DNA of 7,314 bases, taken from the NCBI GenBank assembly GCA_019314425.1, contig JAFCZI010000116.1:1-7314 (forward strand), given 5' to 3'. Numbering within the stretch: the stretch's first letter is position 1; every line of letters starts with the position of its first letter. Below are positions 1 to 5,153 of this stretch, in pieces. A program made the translations under genes and the position numbers. The stretch is from Deltaproteobacteria bacterium (GTDB lineage: Bacteria > Desulfobacterota > DSM-4660 > Desulfatiglandales > Desulfatiglandaceae). The notes below the pieces were generated by a model. That model was not told where the DNA came from, made no database searches, and worked only from the letters and a program-made list of their open reading frames with translations.

Positions 1-1
1 A

Positions 2-142
2 TTATCTTACGCTATTGAGGTTGGAGAGAGACATATGGAGAAAGAGGTCTTGACTGTTTTTCTAACTTACCTGCGTCTTCGACGGGCTGGCCGGGATGAA
101 AGGGAGGTATACTATGAGTGGCTTGAAAATGAATTTGAGTAA
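2..142 (+). CDS. brnT: BrnT-like ribonuclease toxin, C-terminal fragment (cut by window edge)
   Basis: Reading the frame from base 2 gives an open stretch of 46 codons ending in TAA at 140-142. Its end, RRAGRDEREVYYEW, resembles the C-terminus of BrnT (DUF497) toxins, where an ARKAxxRERxxYE-type segment closes the RelE-like fold. BrnT is known as a ribonuclease toxin neutralised and co-transcribed with BrnA. The overlap of 29 bases with a BrnA-like gene directly downstream supports the call. The strand segment before the motif (VLTVFLTYLRLRRAG) seems shorter than the usual pattern, in which a TxRGxxxRxISA stretch separates the two parts. A small in-frame deletion is therefore possible, and the toxin may be inactive. 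The start lies outside the window. Family assignment is fairly good; activity is unknown. Confidence 0.6.
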   Translation, partial: LSYAIEVGERHMEKEVLTVFLTYLRLRRAGRDEREVYYEWLENEFE

Positions 143-398
143 ACAGAAAGATGAAATTCTCGCTGCAACCGCAGTCCCACCCAAAGAAAGGGATTTTGTT
201 TGGAACGGCAAAGATGAGGACGACCGTCCTTTAAGTAAAAAGGAGATGCGGGAAGGTATCAAAAGAGCCGGTGGACGGCCAAGAGCGGCGAATCCAAAAA
301 AATCAACCACTGTCCGACTTGATGCCGAGGTGTTGGATTTCTTTAAAGCCCAGGGTAAGGGATGGCAGACGAAAATAAGTGAGACTCCTCCCGCATAG
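114..398 (+). CDS. brnA: BrnA-like antitoxin, C-terminus truncated by an IS200-type insertion
   Basis: A 94-residue protein carrying the BrnA signature: an acidic DFVWNGKDEDDRPLS segment (residues 28-41), a basic GGRPRAANPKK linker (53-63), then a ribbon-helix-helix start with the strand STTVRLD (64-70), first helix AEVLDFFKAQG (71-81) and the turn GKGWQTKISE (81-90). BrnA normally continues for a further half helix or more (a VLRxYM-like end). Here it stops after TPPA, because the last codons come from the hairpin of the inserted element. ATG 114 is preferred over ATG 96 because AGGGAGG (102-108) lies five bases before it. BrnA binds BrnT and, as a DNA-binding dimer, represses its own operon. 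Loss of the second helix should weaken dimer and DNA contacts. That effect is inferred. Confidence 0.72.
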   Translation: MSGLKMNLSKQKDEILAATAVPPKERDFVWNGKDEDDRPLSKKEMREGIKRAGGRPRAANPKKSTTVRLDAEVLDFFKAQGKGWQTKISETPPA

Positions 399-405
399 CG
401 GGAGG
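387..405 (-). repeat. Right-end subterminal hairpin of the IS200-type element
   Basis: CCTCCCGC, loop ATA, GCGGGAGG: a perfect 8-bp stem with a 3-nt loop, located downstream of tnpA and about 8 bases from the last BrnA-like codons. TnpA of this family recognises such imperfect-end hairpins in single-stranded DNA. The hairpin is read here in frame as the last residues of the truncated antitoxin, and the antitoxin stop codon TAG (396-398) lies in its loop and stem. Confidence 0.65.
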
Positions 406-414
406 CCTCAGGAA

Positions 415-460
415 GCCCCCTAAAAGGGGGCAGTTACGTGGGGAAAGCCCCCTTGGGGCT
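415..460. repeat. Two further GC-rich hairpins in the element's right end
   Basis: GCCCCC/TAAAA/GGGGGC at 415-431 and AGCCCC/CTT/GGGGCT at 446-460 both form stable stems just past the tnpA stop codon. Neither is followed by a long T run on the minus strand, so a role as intrinsic terminator for tnpA is weak. They could instead shield the element from outside transcription. Confidence 0.45.
441..458. repeat. Internal inverted repeat flanking tnpA (partner at 903-920)
   Basis: GGGAAAGCCCCCTTGGGG here matches the reverse complement of 903-920 with one mismatch in 18. The two arms sit just outside the tnpA coding region, the second overlapping the leader upstream of its ribosome binding site. 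In a transcript of the element the arms could pair and enclose the gene. That is inference. Confidence 0.5.
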
Positions 461-463
461 CAG

Positions 464-883
464 TTAGTCAAACAAATCCAATTGTTCTTTTTCAAGCTTC
501 TCTTGCTCGCGTATGTACTTTTTTATGGTTTCTTCATCAAATCCCACAGTACTGACACAATATCCTCGAGCCCAGAAGTGCATCCCCGTCACCTTTTTAT
601 ATCCTGCTTTACGGTGGATTCTTACTGCGCTTTTCCCTTTCATGAATCCCAAAACAAATGCAACGCTGTATTTGGGTGGAATTTTCAAACACATATGGAC
701 ATGGTCTGGCATTAGATGCCCTTCGAGAACATCTATCTCTTTCTGCCGTGCCAGGTCTCTCAAAATCTCACCTACATCGCGTTTCACTTTTCCATACAAT
801 ACCCTTTTTCGATATTTCGGTACGATGACTACATGGTATTTGCAATCCCATCGTACATGCGATAAACTTTCTCAATCGTGCAT
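464..883 (-). pseudogene. tnpA: IS200-family Y1 transposase TnpA with in-frame stop at codon 4
   Basis: From ATG 883 the frame reads MHD, TGA (874-872), then ESLSHVRWDCKYHVVIVPKY and on to TAA at 464, 139 codons in all. Similarity to IS200 transposases covers this N-terminal strand as well as the rest, so the true start is ATG 883, which has GGAGG eight bases upstream (minus strand 896-892). The HUH metal site is PDHVHM (His61 and His63) and the catalytic Tyr123 lies in DEETIKKYI. Both are intact. The enzyme cuts and rejoins single-stranded element ends through a 5'-phosphotyrosine link. Starting instead at TTG 799 would give 111 residues and lose the first strand (CKYHVVIVPKY). A single C-to-T change of CGA would explain the stop. 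No typical start codon lies between the TGA and TTG 799. Confidence 0.8.
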
Positions 884-902
884 AGGCTTTTCCTCCATAA
901 TT

Positions 903-920
903 CCCCAAAGGGGCTTTCCC
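903..920. repeat. Internal inverted repeat flanking tnpA (partner at 441-458)
   Basis: CCCCAAAGGGGCTTTCCC; see the partner arm. It also contains its own small stem CCCC/AAA/GGGG (903-913). It lies 7 bases outside the GGAGG ribosome binding site of tnpA, so on the minus strand it is the 5' leader of that gene. Confidence 0.5.
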
Positions 921-970
921 AGAGGAGGAGCCTATATTATTTTCGCCGGATCGGTAGAACCTATTCGGGT

Positions 971-989
971 CCACCACTGGAAGTGGTGG
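971..989 (-). repeat. Left-end subterminal hairpin of the IS200-type element
   Basis: CCACCACT, loop GGA, AGTGGTGG: a perfect 8-bp stem with a 3-nt loop, upstream of tnpA. It has the same stem and loop lengths as the hairpin at 387-405 but a different sequence, as expected for left and right ends of IS200/IS605 elements. The element edge probably lies 10-16 bases further out. Confidence 0.68.
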
Positions 990-1005
990 TTTTCGGGACA
1001 AATAA

Positions 1006-1171
1006 TCTACGCATCCTGCTTGCCCTTTTTCCCGTTTTATACGTTGTGATAACAGGCACATAGCTCACTATGCACCTGCCATCACGCCTTAAAAACGAAC
1101 AAAAGTTCTGCACGATATACGTATATTATTTTCTTCCAGTTCCCTAAGATGGCCTCGTAAAAAGCTAAATT
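1006..1171. other. Intergenic stretch between the IS element and kch
   Basis: No gene is recognised here, and the tail expected for brnA is not recognisable just past the element in any frame I read. The stretch holds a perfect 12-bp palindrome ATATACGTATAT (1115-1126), which could be an operator or a -10-like region; no matching -35 hexamer was found at the right distance. Its last bases (1148-1164) carry a repeat relic listed separately. Confidence 0.5.
1148..1164 (+). repeat. Short dispersed repeat, copy 1 (before kch)
   Basis: GATGGCCTCGTAAAAAG. It matches the copy at 2363-2379 at 15 of 17 positions. It lies 7 bases before the kch start codon, where a ribosome binding site would be expected; no GGAG-like sequence is present there. 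Confidence 0.5.
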
Positions 1172-2356
1172 ATGCCCCAGGAAAAAGCAGACGTGCCTTT
1201 CGCTCGCCCCACACACCGCCACCGTTTTTTTCAATGGTTGCGGGGGCTCTGGCCCCACTGGCCCATAGCCGCTATCATTGTGGCAGGCGGCGCCTCAGAC
1301 GTGCTCAAAAGCCTCAACCTTGATCTTTTGCCCTTCGGCCAGCTCAGTCCCTTTATGGGACTGGAAAAGTCGCTGGCAATCCTTGTCAACAGTACCCAGG
1401 CCATCCTGGGGATCGGATTTGTGCTGGTGGGGCTCCCGTTGCTCAGAAGGCTTGCCGCCGCATGGTCCTTTACCGTGATCCTCCTGCTGGTAACCCTGGG
1501 GATGCACCTGGCCCAGCAGCACTGGGGAAAAGATCTCATTTTTCCAGGCGGAATGCTGGTATCCATGCTGGTGCTGAGGCATCATTTCAACCGCCAGACC
1601 CAACTGGCCAACTATGCCATATCGCTTATCGGCGTCTTCTCCATCCTCGCCTATGGCACTTTTGGCAGTTACCTGCTTGGCGATGGTTTCAAACCGGCCA
1701 TTCATGACCTGATCACTTCCCTTTACTTCACGATTATCACCATTTCTACCGTAGGCTACGGCGACATCACCCCCATCACACCCGAAACGCGCTTGTTTGT
1801 CGTGTCGCTACTGGTTGTGGGCCTGAGTGTTTTCGCCACGGCTGTTGCGTCTGTCCTGGGACCGGCGATTACGAAAAAACTGGGCCATATTCTTTACCCT
1901 GAAGGAGACAGAATGAAACTGGAAAACCATATCATCCTGGCTGGGGAAGGCTCCATCGCCATTAACACCGCGAGGGAACTGGAAGATCGAAAACTTTCTT
2001 TTGTTCGGATACGAAACTCCGGCGAGACCCTTTCGCCTGGAGAAAACGAAATCATTGGAGACCCCACCGATGAGACGGTACAGCAAAAGGCAGGTATCCA
2101 GAAAGCAAATATGGTGATTGCGGCCGGGGACAATGATGGTGACAATGCCTTTATTGCCCTGTTGGCCAAGGATTTGAATCCAAAGGTTCGCGTGCTGGCT
2201 GTGGCCAATGCCGTCACGGCTATTCGAAGGTTGAAGCTGGCCCGGGCAGACCTGGTCTTTGCGCCGGCAGCGGTGGGCAGCCGTCTTCTGGCCAACCTCG
2301 CTGAAGGGGATCAGATTTCCGAAGAATTCCGGGACTTGCTTGAAACAGGGGAATAG
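1172..2356 (+). CDS. kch: Kch-type potassium channel with RCK/TrkA-N domain
   Basis: The 394-residue inner-membrane protein follows the layout of E. coli Kch (417 residues). A short cytoplasmic N-terminus is followed by hydrophobic segments at about 30-50, 68-92, 98-112, 122-136 and 148-169. The pore helix and potassium filter TVGYGD lie at 193-198, and the inner helix at about 207-230 ends in ASVLGPAI. A C-terminal RCK domain starts near 250 (HIILAGEGSIAIN), with the acidic GDNDGDNAF segment at 319-327. Kch lets K+ cross the inner membrane, and the RCK domain gates it in response to a bound ligand. The nucleotide loop is AGEGSIAIN rather than a full GxGxxG, as in E. coli Kch (CGHSILAIN). No charged S4 helix is obvious. 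ATG 1172 is the only plausible start, since TAA lies in frame at 1166-1168, yet it has no clear ribosome binding site. It converges on recO. Confidence 0.88.
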   Translation: MPQEKADVPFARPTHRHRFFQWLRGLWPHWPIAAIIVAGGASDVLKSLNLDLLPFGQLSPFMGLEKSLAILVNSTQAILGIGFVLVGLPLLRRLAAAWSFTVILLLVTLGMHLAQQHWGKDLIFPGGMLVSMLVLRHHFNRQTQLANYAISLIGVFSILAYGTFGSYLLGDGFKPAIHDLITSLYFTIITISTVGYGDITPITPETRLFVVSLLVVGLSVFATAVASVLGPAITKKLGHILYPEGDRMKLENHIILAGEGSIAINTARELEDRKLSFVRIRNSGETLSPGENEIIGDPTDETVQQKAGIQKANMVIAAGDNDGDNAFIALLAKDLNPKVRVLAVANAVTAIRRLKLARADLVFAPAAVGSRLLANLAEGDQISEEFRDLLETGE

Positions 2357-2360
2357 ATAA

Positions 2361-2379
2361 TTGATGGCGTCGTAAAAAA
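2361..2379 (+). repeat. Short dispersed repeat, copy 2 (after kch)
   Basis: TTGATGGCGTCGTAAAAAA starts five bases after the kch stop codon and continues into ATCCCATCTACTGCGTTGC. It is the same motif as before kch. It occupies the convergent gap between kch and recO (2357-2427), in which no intrinsic terminator hairpin was found. Confidence 0.5.
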
Positions 2380-2427
2380 TCCCATCTACTGCGTTGCAGA
2401 AAACAAGGGCAGACACACAGGTCGCCC

Positions 2428-3180
2428 CTACACCCAATCATTTCCATTCAGATACCGGGCGGTTTTCAGTTCCTTTCCGAGGCTGTAGCGCAGGTGCAGC
2501 CGAAGCACCTTTTTCATCTCATCCATCGTGGTATCCGTTAACAGCGCCCGGGGGGCACCATCCAGCGGGGTTGTCTGGATCTGGTCCAGACTTCTGACAG
2601 CACCCGGGTCAAGACCGGGCAGGCGCGCGGACTCTTTTTCACATTTCAAGCAGACAATACCCCCTTTTTGCTGTTTGAATACAGCCCGGCCCTCACCGGC
2701 ATACGACCTGCCGCAGTCGCAGCACCGGTCAAAATTGATGCTGTACCCCCCAAGGGCCAGGGCCTTGGCTTCAAAAAAAATCCGCAATTCCTCTTTTTTC
2801 ATGTCACCCGCAAGAGCGGAAAACGCATTTTTTAGAAGCGTAAACATCCGTGACGCTGCAACGCCCGGGGGAAAGAGGGTTTCGGTCAACTCAACCATGT
2901 AGCTGGCCAGGGACAGGGCATGGAAATCAGTTCTCAGCCCCGGAAAACCGTGAATCAGCTTTCCCGAATGAAGGAAATAGAGATCCCGCCCGCTTTTTCG
3001 CTCATATTCCAGCCGGGTCAGGCAAAAGGAATCCAGGCAGTTGGCAAAGCGTCTGCTGCTCTTTCTGGCCCCCTTGGCAACCCCCTTGAGTCGACCCCTG
3101 TCGGCGGTAAAAAAGCTGACCAGGAGATCGGTTTCTCCGAATTCCCAGGTTCTTGTGATAATGCTTTCGGAAACATGCAT
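2428..3180 (-). CDS. recO: DNA repair protein RecO
   Basis: The 250-residue product has the RecO layout. An N-terminal OB-fold begins SESIITRTWEFGETDLLVSF (4-23) and includes the basic GRLKGVAKGARKSSRR stretch (29-44). A helical domain follows, then a zinc site with two CxxC pairs (Cys153/Cys156 in RCCDCG and Cys177/Cys180 in VCLKC). RecO works with RecR to load RecA onto SSB-coated single-stranded DNA in the RecFOR gap-repair pathway, and it also anneals complementary strands. Length is normal (about 240-250). ATG 3180 is the only usable start, because TGA lies in frame a few codons upstream. No strong Shine-Dalgarno is seen, and the leader is made of a repeat-like palindrome (3202-3219). 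The gene stands alone here, divergent from gpmI and convergent with kch. Confidence 0.93.
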   Translation of the reverse strand: MHVSESIITRTWEFGETDLLVSFFTADRGRLKGVAKGARKSSRRFANCLDSFCLTRLEYERKSGRDLYFLHSGKLIHGFPGLRTDFHALSLASYMVELTETLFPPGVAASRMFTLLKNAFSALAGDMKKEELRIFFEAKALALGGYSINFDRCCDCGRSYAGEGRAVFKQQKGGIVCLKCEKESARLPGLDPGAVRSLDQIQTTPLDGAPRALLTDTTMDEMKKVLRLHLRYSLGKELKTARYLNGNDWV

Positions 3181-3201
3181 GGTTCTATGGGATCACAACC
3201 G

Positions 3202-3219
3202 TTTTGACGGCGCCATCAA
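3202..3219 (-). repeat. Short dispersed repeat, copy 3 (inverted, before recO)
   Basis: On the minus strand this reads TTGATGGCGCCGTCAAAA, a near match to the copy at 2361-2379. TTGATGGCGCCGTCAA is almost a perfect 16-bp palindrome, with one mismatched pair. A further shared block, ATCCCAT, follows in both copies. It forms most of the 5' leader of recO. Confidence 0.4.
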
Positions 3220-3234
3220 GGTTGTTTCAAGTGA

Positions 3235-3263
3235 TTGACAAATAGTTCCTTTTTTTGTACGCT
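3235..3263 (+). promoter_or_regulatory. Putative sigma-70 promoter for the gpmI-hflX direction
   Basis: A perfect -35 hexamer TTGACA (3235-3240) is followed after 17 bases by TACGCT (3258-3263), which keeps the conserved TA...T of the -10 box. It lies in the divergent gap between recO and gpmI, about 270 bases before gpmI, so a long leader holding a short ORF and repeats would be transcribed. Confidence 0.45.
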
Positions 3264-3340
3264 GCTCGGCAATCCTTACCATATCAGCGCCATGGAAAAA
3301 AGCATCAAATCATACCCCCGAATCATTTTGGAGACGCCAC

Positions 3341-3529
3341 ATGCAAATCCTGAAAAAAGCCTTGGCCGAGGGTGGTGTGGGCGTGATGGGACAATTCCTG
3401 CATAAATTTCGTGAACAATCATATCCAGCCATCGTAGTAGGGGCACGGCGCACCATGCCCCTACTTTGGGGGAGCCCCTACTTTGGGGGAACCCCTACTT
3501 TGGCGGAGTCGACAAAAAGGACGGCTTAA
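3341..3529 (+). CDS. Doubtful 62-residue ORF directly abutting gpmI
   Basis: I do not recognise this product. In its favour: ATG 3341 has GGAG (3330-3333) seven bases upstream, the ORF begins about 75 bases after the putative -10 box, and its TAA (3527-3529) touches the gpmI ATG, which would allow translational coupling. Against it: the second half is read straight through a palindromic repeat and a 17-bp tandem repeat. That unit length is not a multiple of three, so the peptide there is not constrained. The first 30 residues (LKKALAEGGVGVMGQFLHKF at 4-23) could be a real but eroded small protein, or chance. No signal peptide or membrane segment is evident. Confidence 0.22.
   Translation: MQILKKALAEGGVGVMGQFLHKFREQSYPAIVVGARRTMPLLWGSPYFGGTPTLAESTKRTA
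3437..3464. repeat. 28-bp imperfect palindrome, REP-like
   Basis: Arms GTAGGGGCA (3437-3445) and TGCCCCTAC (3456-3464) pair perfectly over 9 bp. The ten bases between continue the symmetry with two mismatched pairs (CGGCGCACCA). GTAGGGGCACGG-type palindromes are familiar as dispersed intergenic repeats in various bacteria; that statement is from general knowledge. It lies in the gpmI leader and would fold into a strong RNA hairpin without a following T run. Confidence 0.6.
3457..3507 (+). repeat. 17-bp tandem repeat, three copies, before gpmI
   Basis: GCCCCTACTTTGGGGGA occurs at 3457-3473 and again identically at 3474-3490. A third copy with two changes (ACCCCTACTTTGGCGGA) is at 3491-3507. 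Each unit can itself fold (CCCC/TACTTT/GGGG). The first copy reuses the right arm of the palindrome at 3437-3464, so the array seems to have grown from that arm. It ends 10 bases before the AAGGA ribosome binding site of gpmI. Confidence 0.75.
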
Positions 3530-5083
3530 ATGAAAAAACCGGTGGTACTCATTATACGCGACGGATGGGGATTGAATGAGAAAAAAGAAAGCAATGCGGT
3601 CCTGGCTGCCCGCACCCCCCATATGGATGCCTACAAGAAAACCTATCCATGGACCATACTTGACTGCACGGGTGAAGCGGTGGGCTTGCCCGAAGGATAC
3701 CAGGGATCGAGCGAGGTGGGGCATCTCAACATAGGCGCCGGACGTGTAGTGGTTCAGGAATTAAAACGGATCGACAACGAACTGAGCAGCGGAATTCTGT
3801 TTGAAGCCGAACAATGGCATCAATTGATCTCCAACTGGCGTGAAAACAAAAGCCGCCTGCATCTGCTGGGGTTGTTACAGGACGAAGGGGTACATGCGCA
3901 CCAGAAACATCTGTTCAAAATCATGGCCAAAGCCAGACAGGAATTCCCTGAAGGCGACATCATCATTCATCCATTCCTGGACGGTCGGGATACGCCCCCC
4001 CGCAGTACCCTGGGTTTTCTGAAAACCCTGGACACTGAAATGGAAAAGGTGGGCGGCTGCCGCATCGGAACGGCCATGGGACGCTATTACAGCATGGACC
4101 GTTCAGAGAACTGGAAACTAACGGATCAGGCCTACCACTGCATCGTCTGTGCCGAAGGGATGCGGGCCGAAAATGCTGAAAACGCCGTCCTCAAAGCCTA
4201 TGAGGAGATGCAGACCCCGGACGGCGATGAAATGACAGACGAGTACATCCCCCCCTTCTGCATCGGCGACTACAACGGGGTGATGGACGGGGATTCCATT
4301 CTGCACACCAATTATCGCCAAGACCGGGCCATTCAGCTCTCCCGCGCCTTCGTGGACCCAACTTATCCGGGCACGCTCAAGGTCCGACCCAAGGTGCTTT
4401 ATGTGGGGTTCACCCGTTATTACGACGATTTCCCCGCCTACCTCATGTCACCCATAGACCAGGGGGGGGACATGGAACACCTTTTGGGCGAAGTCATCTC
4501 AAATGCGGGACTGACCCAGCTGCGGATCGCCGAAACACAGAAATTCCGGCATGTCACCAGTTTTTTTAACGGTAAAAAAACCACCCCCTATCCGGGGGAA
4601 GAACAGGTTGAGATCCCGTCACGATTTGACCCTTCCAGCTTCGCCCATCATCCTGAAATGGATGCGTATACGGTGACCGAAGAAATCCTGAAACGCTTAG
4701 ACGACAATCCATACGATTTTATCGCCGTCAATTACGCCAACGGGGACATGGTGGGACACACGGGCGTCATGGATGCCGCCGTCAAAGCCATTGAAGTGGT
4801 TGATGACTGTGTGGGCAGAATCGTAAAGAGGCTGCTGGAACTGAAAGCGGAGATTCTGATTACCTCCGATCATGGGAATGCAGAGCAAATGGTGGACTAT
4901 GAAACGGGGCTTCCCAAAACCAGCCATACCCTTTTTCCCGTTGACCTGATTTATACCTCCCCCAACGCTGTGGGGAAGGAGCTGCGCCCACGGGGAAAAC
5001 TTTCGGATGTGGCGCCCACCGTGCTGTACTTGCTGGGGCTTCCCATTCCGAAAGAAATGACGGCTGAGAATCTCATCTTATGA
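3530..5083 (+). CDS. gpmI: 2,3-bisphosphoglycerate-independent phosphoglycerate mutase
   Basis: This cytosolic enzyme interconverts 3- and 2-phosphoglycerate in glycolysis and gluconeogenesis through a phosphoserine intermediate, with two Mn2+ ions. At 517 residues it is of normal family length (about 510-515). The alkaline-phosphatase-like core shows Asp11 in RDGWG, the phosphorylated Ser61 in GSSEVGH, Asp406 and His410 in NGDMVGH, Asp447-His448 in TSDHGNAE, and His466 in TSHTLFP. Substrate contacts of the inserted domain are present: His122 (VHAH), DGRD (151-154), Arg185 and Arg191 (GRYYSMDR), Arg263 and Arg266 (RQDRAIQLSR), and Lys338. ATG 3530 has AAGGA (3517-3521) eight bases upstream. 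Arg10 replaces the commoner Leu before DGWG. hflX follows after 70 bases and may be co-transcribed. Confidence 0.97.
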   Translation: MKKPVVLIIRDGWGLNEKKESNAVLAARTPHMDAYKKTYPWTILDCTGEAVGLPEGYQGSSEVGHLNIGAGRVVVQELKRIDNELSSGILFEAEQWHQLISNWRENKSRLHLLGLLQDEGVHAHQKHLFKIMAKARQEFPEGDIIIHPFLDGRDTPPRSTLGFLKTLDTEMEKVGGCRIGTAMGRYYSMDRSENWKLTDQAYHCIVCAEGMRAENAENAVLKAYEEMQTPDGDEMTDEYIPPFCIGDYNGVMDGDSILHTNYRQDRAIQLSRAFVDPTYPGTLKVRPKVLYVGFTRYYDDFPAYLMSPIDQGGDMEHLLGEVISNAGLTQLRIAETQKFRHVTSFFNGKKTTPYPGEEQVEIPSRFDPSSFAHHPEMDAYTVTEEILKRLDDNPYDFIAVNYANGDMVGHTGVMDAAVKAIEVVDDCVGRIVKRLLELKAEILITSDHGNAEQMVDYETGLPKTSHTLFPVDLIYTSPNAVGKELRPRGKLSDVAPTVLYLLGLPIPKEMTAENLIL

Positions 5084-5153
5084 AATTTCGGATTGCGGAT
5101 TTTTTTTGGGACTACGGCATCCATTTATTCCGCATTCGAGCCAGTGAGCACCC
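5084..5153 (+). other. Short gpmI-hflX intergenic gap
   Basis: It contains a doubled CGGATT/GCGGATT unit followed by eight T residues (5100-5107). No stem precedes the T run, so I do not call a terminator. No promoter hexamers were recognised, and only a weak GTGAG (5144-5148) precedes the hflX start. Read-through from gpmI into hflX is plausible. Confidence 0.4.

Larger units (their letters stand above)
379..1005 (-). mobile_element. IS200/IS605-type insertion element, single tnpA, no tnpB
   Basis: The element is recognised from its Y1 transposase and from a pair of subterminal hairpins of the same architecture (perfect 8-bp stem, 3-nt loop) at 387-405 and 971-989, one beyond each end of the gene. 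This family transposes as single-stranded DNA, lacks terminal inverted repeats and makes no target duplication, so exact ends cannot be read directly. The limits are set by the loss of BrnA similarity near base 379 and by the motif AAATAA, which occurs at both edges (373-378 and 1000-1005). The resulting size of about 0.63 kb fits IS200-like elements. No RNA-guided TnpB gene is present. The element sits inside the 3' end of brnA in the opposite orientation. Confidence 0.75.

Noticed and set aside
96..113. Antitoxin start at ATG 96
   Set aside because: No ribosome binding site precedes it, while AGGGAGG lies five bases before ATG 114; the extra six residues look unlike the BrnA N-terminus.
387..458. 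CRISPR-like array of spaced palindromes
   Set aside because: The three hairpins differ in sequence and spacing and are better explained as the right end of an IS200-type element.
872..874. UGA as selenocysteine or a reassigned sense codon in tnpA
   Set aside because: IS200 transposases are not selenoproteins, and gpmI in the same window ends normally at TGA at the expected family length, so the standard code holds.
513..1049. A 178-residue plus-strand ORF across the IS element
   Set aside because: It is antisense to the clearly recognisable tnpA on the minus strand; its product resembles no family and it has no ribosome binding site.
1808..2437. A 209-residue minus-strand ORF opposite kch
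   Set aside because: It lies fully opposite a well-matched Kch/RCK coding region; it is a shadow of it.
5084..5107. Intrinsic terminator after gpmI
   Set aside because: The eight-T run has no convincing stem in front of it.
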